A DNA stretch of 64,000 bases from Odontesthes bonariensis (taxonomy: Eukaryota > Chordata > Actinopteri > Atheriniformes > Atherinopsidae). The stretch covers positions 33,400,447 to 33,464,446 of the forward strand of contig NC_134507.1 in assembly GCF_027942865.1 (NCBI RefSeq). Reading direction: 5' to 3'. Position 1 is the first letter of the stretch; each line of letters begins with the position of its first letter. Both the position numbers and the translations under genes were made by a program. Positions 53,665 through 63,804 of the stretch are shown in pieces. The notes beneath the pieces are model-generated. The model ran no database searches and was not told the DNA's origin. It was given only the letters and a program-made list of their open reading frames with translations.

Positions 53665-56178
53665 TACTGCGGTCACGCGCCATCTGCGCTTTGGAGAGGC
53701 ACGCTCGCGCTAGCTACACTTGAAAATCGAGTGCCCGTTTACATCGCATCGTACGGTAAAGCGTGTGAGTGGATTTATGGTGCATTCAAGTGCACCCCAT
53801 AAATTCAGAAATCTATATCGAAGTTGATTTTTCATTTGTTGGAGTATACACCTGTCATTACTTGGTTGTTTTTTTTTTACTACATTCTTTTTAATGATTA
53901 AAACAAAATGATAGAACAAAATTATTGAAGCATATTCAGAATCAAACTCATTTCTGCATATTCAGATTTGAAAACTTCATTTAGAACCAAATCAAAATGT
54001 TCTTTCCACCAGATTCTTATTCTACATGTCCCCAGCTACCTCTGTGGTGATTTTCAAGTTATTTCACTGCATCTTTTTGTGATTATTTGATGCTGAAATC
54101 ATCGGTCACATCCCCCCATCTCTTTATATCACTTTTCTTCTTTCCTTTTTCATAATGTGGTTTCATTTCACCATTTGTGCCTTTTACTTGCTTGGTGTCC
54201 TTGTGTGTGTATATGTGTGTGTGTGTGACCATATTCCTTATTGGACATCCAGCCCTACCTGCACCAGCCCAAATCAACTGGTCATCTCTACCCTGTCTGC
54301 ACCTCTCATCAGTGCACTACAGCCAAACAGGGAAGAGACAGAACCAAACTGAAATTATCACCACAACACCTCACAGTGAGCAGTTTAAAAAATAAGCAAG
54401 CTAACTCAAAACTGTGTATGAAGGAGGCCCAGGCATGACCTGATTCTTGACTTGAAATGATGTGACGTTGTGGAGCTTTAGCACCATGGACTGGCAATTC
54501 CAGAGCTCAGAGCAACAGTGGATGTGACAAATATATATGCAGCATGTAATCTACAACACATCTCCAGATACTCCTATCCTGGCTTTCATGTTGCTTTACT
54601 GCTGCATATTCCTAAATATTGAGATTCAAACACAAGGTTCACGGCTACGTCTGACATAGCTTTTGTTCATGTTGGAATTAAAAAATACACTGTTAAATAA
54701 ACAAAACAAACAATTTGTCCTTTTTTTTCAGCTGTTGCCCAGATGTTCCTGTGTAATACCATGTATTTTATCGAGATGTGGTTTTATGGGGTTAAATATA
54801 CCATATCTCTCCATTATTTATCTGCACTCCTTCATTTTTTGACTTATTTCCCTTTTTTAAGTTTCACATCTCCATGTTAAACTTAATTTTCCAGCTTTTT
54901 AGAAAAAGTTTGCATTCATATGACACAGCAAATAAACTATTTCTTGATAACAATTTTATGTTGTACACAGCTAGATAGATCACCTATACCCTTAAACCTA
55001 TAGCCACACTATATCGACAGTTCAGTGTAGGCATTAGGATGGAAAAGAAATTATAGTTTTAGTTGTGTAACGGCTTAACTGTAATGTCCTCATTATGTGA
55101 TCTTCAATATAGTTCTGTTAAATCATTTCTAAATATGTTAAATCTGATTGCTACATCAGATTTATCAATATTAAGTTTCTTTGGGAATCTGAGAAGACAT
55201 TTTATTCAAATTCTCAACAAAATCTTCCATGCAAGTGGCCACTATGATAGGGTGTATTTATTAAACTGCTCACTGTGAGGTGTTAGTGCACTGATGAGAG
55301 GTGCAGACAAGGTAGAGAAGTTGATTTGGATCTGGTGCTGTCACGCCCATGGACTCATGTTTTAAGTTTTTTGTGTTTCGGGTCATGTCTTGGTTTTTGG
55401 TTTTGCCATTGCTCGTCTCATCTCGTCTCGTCTCGTCCCGCCCCACCCCGCCCCGCCCCGCCCTGCCGCGCTTTTTGTTTGTACTTTGTTTTTGTTAATA
55501 AACCCAGTATTCTATATTGAAGTCCGCATCCGTGTCCTACCTTCACCTCCCCTACACCCCCCTGACAGGTGCAGGTAGGGCTGGATGTCCAATAAGGAAT
55601 ATGGTCTCACACACACACACACACACACACGCACACATACAAGGATATCAAGCAAGTAAAAGGCAAAAATGGTGAAATGAAACCACATTATGCAAAAGGA
55701 AAGAAGAAGAGTGATATAAAGAGATGGGGGGATGTGACCGATGATTTCAGCATCAGTAAACAAAGATGCAGTGAAATAACTTGAAAATCACCACAGAGGT
55801 ACCTGGGGACATGTAGAACAAGAATCTGGTGGAGTTGGCAGAGAACATTTTGATTTGGTTCTAAATGAAATTTTCAAATCTGACAATGCAGAAATGAGTT
55901 GATTCTGAATATGCTTCAATAATTTTGTTCTATCATTTTGTTTTAATCATTAAAAAGAATGTAGTAAAAAAAAACAACCAAGTAATGACAGGTGTATGTA
56001 TTCCAACAAATGAAAAATCAACTTTGATATAGATTTCTGAGTTTACGGGGTGCACTTGAATGCACCATAAATCCACTCACACGCTTTACCGTACGACGCA
56101 ATGTAAACGGGCACTCGATTTTCAAGTGTAGCTAGCGCGAGCGTGCCTCTCCGAAGCGCAGATGGCGTGACTGCAGTG
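53665..56178. repeat. Inverted repeat, about 0.7-kb arms (53665-54389 / 55262-56178) around an 870-bp core
   Basis: 'gcgcgccatctgcgctttgg' and 'acacttgaaaatcgagtgcc' at the left edge reappear inverted at 56100-56175; 'attggacatccagccctacc' at 54241 is inverted at 55573. Arms differ by some 5 percent plus indels: a solo LTR in the right arm, about 50 bp extra in the left arm near 54320, and different CA/GT run lengths. Could be a long-TIR foldback transposon or a local inverted duplication; no clean target duplication found. Confidence 0.88.
55334..55572 (+). mobile_element. Solo LTR, 229 bp (55339-55567), 5-bp target duplication
   Basis: Begins TGTCACGCCC, ends CCCCTGACA, has AATAAA at about 55497 and is flanked by GGTGC on both sides (55334-55338, 55568-55572). 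The opposite arm has the unoccupied site 'gggctggtgcaggtag'. It contains a C/G-rich 'gtctcgtc..ccccgccccg' run. Gypsy-type LTR retrotransposon by termini (inference); no internal genes remain. Confidence 0.92.
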
Positions 56179-56242
56179 GCTGAATGAGGGCGGAGACAGA
56201 AAGAAACTCGAGGTTTCTTGAATAAAACCTGGTCCCGACCAG

Positions 56243-56438
56243 GTTAGGTTCAGAGAGTCTGTTACTCCGGTAACTGACCGAGAGGTTAAGTTACCTCTGT
56301 GTGAAACAGGCTAGAGTTACCCCTCTTTCTCGGGGTTGAGTTACCTCCAGTTGTGAAACGGAAAACTCAGCGTTTCCCTTATTTCAGGGTTAACCAACTC
56401 AGAGTTTTCACTAAACCTGCTTCGTGAAACGGACCTCT
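56243..56438. mobile_element. Harbinger-type MITE end, copy 2
   Basis: Second copy of the 40930-41128 repeat, ending 'ctgcttcgtgaaacggacct'. Immediately followed by the moved tRNA-Thr unit. Confidence 0.65.
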
Positions 56439-56439
56439 G

Positions 56440-56604
56440 CTCTTTATTCTTTCATCAGTTTTATGAACCATGTGGCGCTGTGGCTTGTTGGTCAAAGTGC
56501 CTGTCTAGTAAACAGGAGATCCTGGGTTCAAATCCCAGCTGTGCCTTATGGTGTTATAATGTACGTCAACATGGTGCCATAACGGTTTACAGCAGTGCTT
56601 CAGA
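56440..56604. repeat. Displaced tRNA-Thr unit (inverted copy of about 35213-35388)
   Basis: 'tctttattctttcatcag', 'accatgtgg', the tRNA, then 'gtcaacatggtgccataac' and 'gcagtgcttcag' are the reverse complement of the 35.2-kb unit, about 21 kb away. The unit is bounded by transposon ends on both sides. Confidence 0.85.
56474..56546 (+). tRNA. tRNA-Thr(AGT), second locus
   Basis: GGCGCTGTGGCTTGTTGGTC ... CTGTCTAGTAAACAG (AGT) ... GGTTCAAATCC ... CTGTGCC. One acceptor mismatch (T6-T67) and one fewer D-loop base than the 35277 gene. No T4 run nearby. Confidence 0.78.
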
Positions 56605-57045
56605 GGCCCGTTGCACAAAACTAAGATAAGGGATTAAGCCGGGATACGTTGGCTATCCTGGATCAACTTATCCGTGATCCAGTTGCACAAAAGTGGGATG
56701 GAAGTGGGATATGTTCAGACCTAAGTTACCATGGAGATTTATTCTGTGAAGCTAGCCTGCTCCAGACCAGGCTAAGTTCCAGGATCTCCTTAGGCCCCAT
56801 CCACACGTAGCCGGGTATCTGCTAAAACGAATATATTGAGTGAGATTCTCACATCACCACTGACCAGCGACCGCAAATTGAATTTGCTCCCGGGCTAGTC
56901 TAGTCACTTGTGGTCCTTTTGCGAGGCTGAAAATCGAAACTTAATCAGGCCAATCAAATCGTGAGGAGCGGGGTCGAGGGGCCGGGCTACCTAGTGACAA
57001 CAAAGGTGCTACGTTTCAGTGTGTAGTTCCAGAGAGAGGTAAACA

Positions 57046-57282
57046 GTGGCTGCGCCCAGCCAACAGGCTTTCGAGTTGGCTTTGGCAGCAACTCTAGAAG
57101 ATTTAAATATAAAATTTTCTTTGCGAGACGAACAGATAACTGCACTTAAGTTTTTCTTGAAAAAAAAGGACGTTTTCGGAGTTTTGCTCACCGGGTACGG
57201 TAAAAGTTTAATTTACCAGCTTGCTCTGTTGGTGGGACGACGCTCTGATTGGTTGTTGCGCCATCCTATTGCGTGGCGTTGA
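57046..57282 (+). pseudogene. RecQ-like helicase fragment, second copy in the window
   Basis: AAPSQQAFELALAATLEDLN, then LRDEQITALKFFLKKKDVFG and TGYGKSLIYQLALLVG: a RecQ-type Q-motif plus Walker A (TGYGKS), then a stop. Same portion of the protein as at 20695-20790 but clearly diverged. Only motif I and its upstream region are present. Confidence 0.7.
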
Positions 57283-57400
57283 GTGCAGACGCAACTTGAC
57301 AGACAACCGTTTATCCCGCCCACACTGCTATCCAGCGTCAGTAAAAGCTGTACAGGTCTGGCTGCTAGGCCAGTGAGAAGGAGTTTACGATGGCGACTAC

Positions 57401-58342
57401 ATGATCAGTGTTGTCGTTCAGTGCAAAACGGTCATTGTACATTCAGCAAGTGAAAAGCAGAAGATTTCAGCACTTCCCCTCTATCTCAAAGATGCTGGTG
57501 CAGCAGGTGCAGCCAACGTTTTAAATGTGTCCAAGTATTGTGACTCTTATCAAGGCTTGGACAGGAGTTTGCTGACAGATTCAGTGACTTTGAGAAACTT
57601 GAGCCCTGTGTGACATTTATGGCCAACCCTTTCATGAATGTGGGCATAAGTGAGATTTCAGGACAGATGGCTGAACTTTTCTGAGTCGATCCTGTGGAAA
57701 TGGAAATGGAGGTTATAAACCTTCAAAACAATGTGCAGTTAAAGTCTCAGCAGCATTCACAGCATTTCTGGAGCTTGGTGGAGCCATATGATTATGAAAA
57801 TCTTCACCAAGCAGCTCTGAAAATGTCTGCTTTGTTTGGGTCTACATACCTCTGTGAGTCAGCTTTTTCTGACATGAATGTCCTGAAATCAAAGCTCAGA
57901 ACGAGACTGACTGATGAACATTTAAATGACTCCATAAGAGTGAACTTAAGTGGATACACTCCAGCATACACCTCTCTTGTTGACTCCTTGCAGTGTCAGT
58001 CATCTCACTGGCTAAAAAGGCTGAACTTCTGAACATATTCTCACACACACACACACACTCACTCACACACACATCTTCACTGCTCAATATTGAACTAAAC
58101 TAAATGGTTTTTATTGTGAATGCAATTTTTGTTCTTTATTTTTTATGTTTTAATACAGAATGTGAGATGTGGACAGTAACATATTGCAAATGTTCAGGAA
58201 AAGAAGGCTTATTGAGTTTGTTTGTTCAAAATGAGCGATGATGATAAATGTTACAAAACACAAGTAGCTCTCAGCCATTTTTATTTTGTGAAAGTAGTTC
58301 TCAGAGGGAAAAAGGTTGGAGACCCCTGCTCCAGAGGGTCTG
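57401..58342 (+). pseudogene. hAT transposase C-terminal relic with right terminus
   Basis: 57694-58032 reads HFWSLVEPYDYENLHQAALK, MSALFGSTYLCESAFSDMNV and KSKLRTRLTDEHLNDSIRVN, the hATC region of the type related to GTF2IRD2/ZBED-like transposases. The upstream frame at 57480-57690 is broken. The right end 'aaaaaggttggagacccctg' (58323-58342) is a hAT terminus; no left terminus found. Confidence 0.82.
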
Positions 58343-58513
58343 CAAATGGAGTGAGCAGAAAAGGCTGGCAGGCGTACCCTCTGTCACCCAGCAATACACC
58401 CAGGAATTCACCTGTGAATACAAAATGTTACCATCACAACCTCATAAGTAGTGACAGTCTTAACACAGCCATGAAGTTAAAAGTGGTTATCAATAGAGGT
58501 TCTGTGGCTCACC

Positions 58514-58699
58514 TTATGATGGGCGCCGATAGATCTCTGAGTTCCGAAACACTCGGGAGTCGTGGACCGAGCCGGGACACTTTGCCACAACATTACTGAT
58601 CAAATAGTCAGCATTGCAGACCATCTGAAATGATAAGATGTTAAACCAATTAATGCACATCACAGGCAATGTACAGTGTTCATTAATTAACTTTATCAA
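58514..58699 (-). pseudogene. Harbinger transposase fragment (HARBI1-like)
   Basis: FQMVCNADYLISNVVAKCPG then SVHDSRVFRNSEIYRRPS, the catalytic-Asp region (usual WPGSVHDSR, here CPGSVHDSR). The rest of the transposase is lost. Confidence 0.85.
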
Positions 58700-58984
58700 A
58701 AGTCATGTTCACCTGTACATTAATGCTGTGGAAGTTTTTCCTGTTCACAAAATCCCCCTCATGGCCACCTGAGGAAACCTGTAATACGATGCAATGAGTA
58801 TCTTACTCTGAATGTTAACATTGTAATTGTAACTGTAATTTTTAAAAAAAAATTTCTTACCTGCAATCCTATAAAACTCCTCCTACAAATATGTTTTCAA
58901 ATATGTTAATTAACATTTGATTTGGATTGTAGCCTAATTGTGATGGTTTCAGTGGAGTGGTGTGTGTATTTGTGCACTACTTAC

Positions 58985-59142
58985 GCATTCAGGCGGTCAG
59001 CAATGGTTTGCCACGCTTGCTCCCTTTGTTTTTTAACTGTGGCAGTATTTCCTTTTTGTTTTATTTTCTCCTTCACCTCTTCATATGCTTCCATTAATAA
59101 TTATTGCTCCGCTGGGGAGAAATACGCCGCCCTTGTTGCCAT
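58985..59142 (-). pseudogene. Harbinger Myb/SANT-like DNA-binding protein, first exon, one stop
   Basis: MATRAAYFSPAEQ, stop TAA, LLMEAYEEVKEKIKQKGNTA and QREQAWQTIADRLNA followed by GTAAGT. This is the trihelix/Myb-like domain of the second Harbinger protein, which imports and positions the transposase. A single in-frame TAA inactivates it. Confidence 0.8.
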
Positions 59143-59417
59143 GGTGAATCAGTGAATCTATGATCGATCGTGGGGTCTGTTTAAGCAAGCCATGTGCAGC
59201 ACTTATCCAGGATCGCTTTCACCTGGCTTAATGAATCCGTGTCTGCTCATCCTGGCTTGGCCTTTGTGCAACCAACTAAGCCTGGGCGCCCATGTTTTAG
59301 ATTCCTTGAACCTGGCTAAGTAACTCATCCTGGATGTCTAAATCCTACTTTTGTGCAACGGGCCCTCGGTTCGGTTCCACATGAACCCAAAACATTTCAT
59401 CCGGAGCCAAAAGCTTC

Positions 59418-59610
59418 CATCCAATTTCAATTCAAATTCAAAAATACTTTATTTATCCCAGAGGGATATTAAATGTTGATGTAACTCAATTAAATCAAGG
59501 AGTTATTATAAATGCTGACGGCTGTGGGCAGGAAAGATTTCCTGTAGCGGTCCCTTTTGCATCCAAACTGAAGAAGCCTTTGACTGAAGAGTCAAAGGGT
59601 TAGGGTTAGG
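59418..59610 (-). mobile_element. Non-LTR retrotransposon 3' tail, second copy
   Basis: 'aattcaaaaatactttattt' and 'cccagagggatatt', then 'gtgggcaggaaagatttcct' and 'aactgaagaagcctttgac'; related to 43858-44165. Confidence 0.6.
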
Positions 59611-59911
59611 GGTACCATCAATCTAAATTTCTAAACAACTAAAGCTGACATATGAGTTTATTATTTAATTTTTTTTAACTAGAATTATATTACGGTGGAA
59701 TTCTGCAGTTAAAGAAAGAGGAAAACCTCCATTTAACCATGAGTTACAGCAGATTAAATCTATAAGTTAGTGTAAATATAAATATATATGGTGAGAAACA
59801 CCAACTTCATGGTCGCACTGGAGGAAACTCAGGTATTCTGCAGAAGCACAGGAGTTCATCCCCTTCAGATCATGAATATCTAACGTTGAATCCTGTTTTT
59901 AAAAGAATCTA
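59611..59911. other. No gene seen
   Basis: Short AT-rich stretch; 'gggttagggttagggg' at 59597-59612 is two telomere-like units only. Confidence 0.5.
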
Positions 59912-60716
59912 TAGCCCCTTTCACACTGAGACCCACTACCTTAGCGGGTCCAAATTGCCACTTCGACCCGCATCGAGCAATGTGAACGCTTTGCGTATTA
60001 GGTGATCCGTGTCACCTGAAGCAGAGTTCAGGGGGCGTTGCCTTGTGGCAGAGCGTCACACGAAACACATAAAATGCTGGGCGTGTACAATGACGTAGGC
60101 CCAAGCCATGCGTCGGAGGTAGGGTTAAATACACCTTGAGGACTTGTTTTTGCAATTGTATATGCAGTTCATGGAGATGTTATTTTACGGGGTGTGGATG
60201 GTCACAACGTGGGATGCTGCCGAAGAACATATGCGGAGAATACAAGAGCACTATAATCTCCAAGTTAAAGAAATCCAGCGACAATTTGAAGTAGAAGAAC
60301 GCGAACAGCCAGCCCTTCCAGCAGAGGTCCATCTTTCACCGTCCCGACATGTGGCGGTAAATAACATCCTCTGCTCGGAGGCTGAGGAGCTCATGGACCT
60401 CCTTGTCTCCCCAGTTGGCCATCTTCAAAAACGTCTCGAACTTGAAGTAAAACAGAGTGAAACTTGTCCACACCTGTCGCTGTTGCTCTGAATCAGCTGT
60501 CCATTCTGTCTTTTAAACTCCTCATGTCACGCCCACGTCCGACCAGCGTCAATTGCTTTCACATCAAACTCGGCTCGGCAAAAAGACTAGGGTCCGACGC
60601 GGGTCGAATGGCGAGTCGAGTTGCCACGCCAGCCCGGGTCGTCAGTGTGAAAGGAACAGCAGACACGCTAAATTCACGAATTAAATGCGGGTTCTTCCTC
60701 AGTGTGAAAGGGGCTA
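59912..60716 (+). mobile_element. DNA element with TAGCCCCTTTCACACTGAG termini, about 805 bp
   Basis: Left TAGCCCCTTTCACACTGAG and right CTCAGTGTGAAAGGGGCTA are perfect inverted repeats. It contains a 115-codon open frame (60144-60491) with an acidic amphipathic stretch (AEEHMRRIQEHYNLQVKEIQ) but no transposase motif. Target duplication not evident. Confidence 0.75.
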
Positions 60717-62847
60717 ATGAGAAATCCCCACCAGTGAGACGACACTGCCACCAGGAGGTCAGATTGGAACATTACACTATTGTTTGGATCCAGCACTGTG
60801 TTCTTCAACAACCTTCAGTTTTACAGATCATTTCGGAGGTGGAAAAAGTGAACACAAACTACTGAAAAACACTGAAGCACAGAAGCAGCGCTCAGTGTGC
60901 TTTGGGAGCAGGAACCCCAGAAAGACTTCTGGGGACTGAGGGTATTTTCCTCATTTTTACGTCCCTTCATTCATTTGCCTTTTTCAAGCACTTGTTATTA
61001 CTTCTTTGAATTGGCTGATGTGACAATTCTTCATGCTGCTTCCTGATTTTGATTAGTTTCAGGTGTAGTCTGAGTAAGAGGAGAGAATAATGCAAAACAA
61101 GAAACTGCAGCACTGATCAGACACGGCTGGATCTCAGCAGGAAACACTCACTGAGAACCAGATCTAACGTGTGACTTCCACTGGGAGTCAGCTCAGTTAC
61201 AAACTGGGTTTAACTTCTGAGGTTCGTCTCTGACTGAAGGACTGTCTCTGTCACGCTAACAGCCCCCCGGCTGGCTCGCCATGTTTTGCCACATATACAC
61301 AACATGACGGGGTTCATTCGGGGGAGGTGACTTCACTGATGACCGTCTGCATACAGGAAGACAGTCCTGCGTAACATTCAGTCGCTACAGCGACTGTCTT
61401 GCATTTCTGGTGGCTACTTCCTGTTCAGCCAGGACCGTAGCGCCAGTCGCTAACACACAAAAGTCACAGCTGATCACATCTTTAGACCAAAGTGGGATTT
61501 GTCGGTGAGATTCTCCCACTGCGAGCGGCACAAAGCGCTTTCTAAGAAACTCTTCAGGACATAATAGCTGTGGGGACGTAGTTACCACAAGAACACAATA
61601 CAACTCCAAGTCTGTGCTGAACATTTTCCACTGAAATGCTCAGGGTACGCCAAACACAGTCAGCTTAAAACTAAAGGGAACAAAAACAGCCTGAAGCAGG
61701 TTTAAATCATCAGCGTTTGAGTTTGTAGATACAATCCAATAAAGTATAAGGGTGTCGTGTGCACACTCTGCCACCGGGTGTTCTGGGTAAGTTGTGTAGC
61801 CGTCGGGGCAGAAGAAGAAGAAGAAGAGTTGTGGAATAAAACAATGTGAGCAGCGCGACTGAGAGCATCTGAGATTACAGCAGAATGTCTGTTTGGTAAA
61901 TCTGCTCAGTACCTGATTGTGTGAGTAACTGAGCAGCTGTAGAAGCAACAAACAGATCAGTTCAGTTTTCTCCTGTTAAACGGTTCAATTCAAAGTACCG
62001 TTAGCCTGCTTAGCTGCCTTTTCCCTCAGTGCAGCCATGACGTTTGGACTAAAATGCGTTCACACATCTGATTCCAACACAACAGACATTTGAAAGAGTT
62101 TCACAGCTTGAAGTTGAGCCTTGTGCCCTTTTAGTGTTGGAACAGCCTTAACTTTCAGCTTCAGTCATGAGCATCATACAGCTGTCTGGGAAGTACAGGG
62201 AACAACTCCAAACCTTTTCCAGACTGCGTTAAAGTTTCTGGGTCTTTGGGGAAGATGATAAGGGTCAACTTTCCCTCGTAACGAAACACACATTGTCTTC
62301 AAAAATATTTGTGTAGCAAGAACAGGAAAAGAATGAGAAAAGTTAACATCTGACCTTTAATGAAATGCAGAACAATGAAATACAGACGAGTGTAAAGCTT
62401 GACTTCACATCAAACTGAAATGAAATATTGCTTCTTCAGATGTTTACATAAATACCCACAGCTGGTGCAAAGCTACTTTGTGGATCTTAACTTTAAACAA
62501 AACAAATATGTTCAGTATAACAGAATAAACATGTTTCTACTTTCAAACAGACTGCATTTTGTTCTGTCCATCAACTCACAATTGATGCCATGTTTGTCTT
62601 GAATGTCACGAGATCCGTCCCCAGTTAAAGCAATCCCAACAAATTATAAAGCACTTTCAATGGTTCTTCAAACATGTGCTCCCCACAGAACATTCAGAAC
62701 TAAAGTCCTGACAAGAGAAGGTGGTAATCCACAAAGAAGATTTTTAATCTGAACAAAGGGGCAAGGCTTTTGATTGGTAGTTCCTGTTGATGCTCTCAGG
62801 TGAATGTTTGCTTATCTGCCGTGAAAATTGTTTTTGATTTAAGCCAA
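60717..62847. other. No confident gene; 3' flank of the zinc-finger gene
   Basis: No long frames with support. The stretch nearest 62847 is likely 3'UTR of the zinc-finger gene on the - strand. Confidence 0.45.
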
Positions 62848-63798
62848 TCATTTCTCTGCAGTGTGAATACGTTGGTGTCTCTTTAGATGAGATAATTGAG
62901 TGAAAGTTGCCCCACACTGACCACAGATGAAAGGTTTCTGTCCTGTGTGAATACGTTGGTGTCTCTTTAGAGTAGATAATTCAGTGAAAGCTGCCCCACA
63001 CTGACCATAGCTGTGTGGCTTCTCTCCGGTGTGAATGCGTTGGTGTGCCTTTAGATGAGATAATGTAGTGAAAGCTGCCCCACACTGACCACAGCTGTAT
63101 GGCCTCTCTCCTCTGTGAATACGTTGGTGTGCCTTTAGATGAGATAATTGAGTGAAAGCTGCCCCACACTGACCACAGCTGAAAGGTTTCTCTCCTGTGT
63201 GAATACGTTGGTGTGCCTTTAGATTACCTAATTGAGTGAAAGCTGCCCCACACTGACCACAGCTGAAAGGCTTCTCTCCTGTGTGAATACGTTGGTGTGT
63301 CTTTAGATTACCTAATTGAGTGAAAGCTGCCCCACACTGACCACAGCTGTAAGGCTTCTCTCCTGTGTGACTACATTGGTGTGCCTTTAGCCTAAATAAT
63401 GCAGTGAAAGCTGCCCCACACTGACCACAGATGTATGGCTTCTCTCCTGTGTGAATACGTTGGTGTCTCTTTAGATGAGATAATGCAGTGAAAGCTGCCC
63501 CACACTGACCACAGCTGTATGGCTTCTCTCCTGTGTGAATACGTTGGTGTGCCTTTAGACTAGATAATGCAGTGAAAGCTGCCCCGCACTGACCACAGCT
63601 GAAAGGCTTCTCTCCTGTGTGAATGCGTTGGTGTGTCTTTAGATTACCTAACTGAGTGAAAGCTGCCCCACACTGACCACAGCTGTAAGGCTTCTCTCCA
63701 GTATGAATTATCTGATGATACCTCAGACGAGATCGTTTGATAACTTTCCCACAGTCCTTACAGCAGTGCCATCTGGATCCCTCTTGGGCTCTATGTTT
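62848..63798 (-). CDS. C2H2 zinc-finger protein, last exon (11 fingers), 5' part not in view
   Basis: The exon begins after acceptor 'tgtcattgcag' (63799); no ATG is in frame here, so earlier exons are needed. First finger WHCCKDCGKVIKRSRLRYHQ, then ten 28-aa fingers of one type (YSCGQCGAAFTQLGNLKTHQ, RIHTGEKP linker). Contact positions (-1, 2, 3, 6) vary only among Q/A/T/E, G/S/F, N/S/H/R/T and T/A/R. Finger 10 has Tyr in place of the first Cys (HSYGQCGAAF), so it cannot bind zinc normally. The last linker is HTAEK-stop. The protein is a probable nuclear DNA-binding regulator of the large fish ZNF expansion. The low diversity of the 84-bp units shows recent tandem amplification or gene conversion. 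Confidence 0.88.
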   Translation of the reverse strand, partial: KHRAQEGSRWHCCKDCGKVIKRSRLRYHQIIHTGEKPYSCGQCGAAFTQLGNLKTHQRIHTGEKPFSCGQCGAAFTALSSLKAHQRIHTGEKPYSCGQCGAAFTALSHLKRHQRIHTGEKPYICGQCGAAFTALFRLKAHQCSHTGEKPYSCGQCGAAFTQLGNLKTHQRIHTGEKPFSCGQCGAAFTQLGNLKAHQRIHTGEKPFSCGQCGAAFTQLSHLKAHQRIHRGERPYSCGQCGAAFTTLSHLKAHQRIHTGEKPHSYGQCGAAFTELSTLKRHQRIHTGQKPFICGQCGATFTQLSHLKRHQRIHTAEK

Positions 63799-63804
63799 CT
63801 GCAA

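Larger units (their letters stand above)
56605..59364 (-). mobile_element. Harbinger-type composite element with nested insertions
   Basis: Inverted termini GGCCCGTTGCACAAAAC (left) and GGCCCGTTGCACAAAAG (right). Coding relics on the - strand include the Myb/SANT-like protein (58985-59142) and the transposase (58514-58699), both expected in Harbinger. Interruptions: a terminus of the GGCC-TTTACAC family at about 56787, a RecQ-like fragment and a hAT relic. Target duplication not resolved. Confidence 0.75.

Noticed and set aside
59597-59612. Telomere-like TTAGGG units
   Set aside because: Only two units; too short for an interstitial telomeric repeat.
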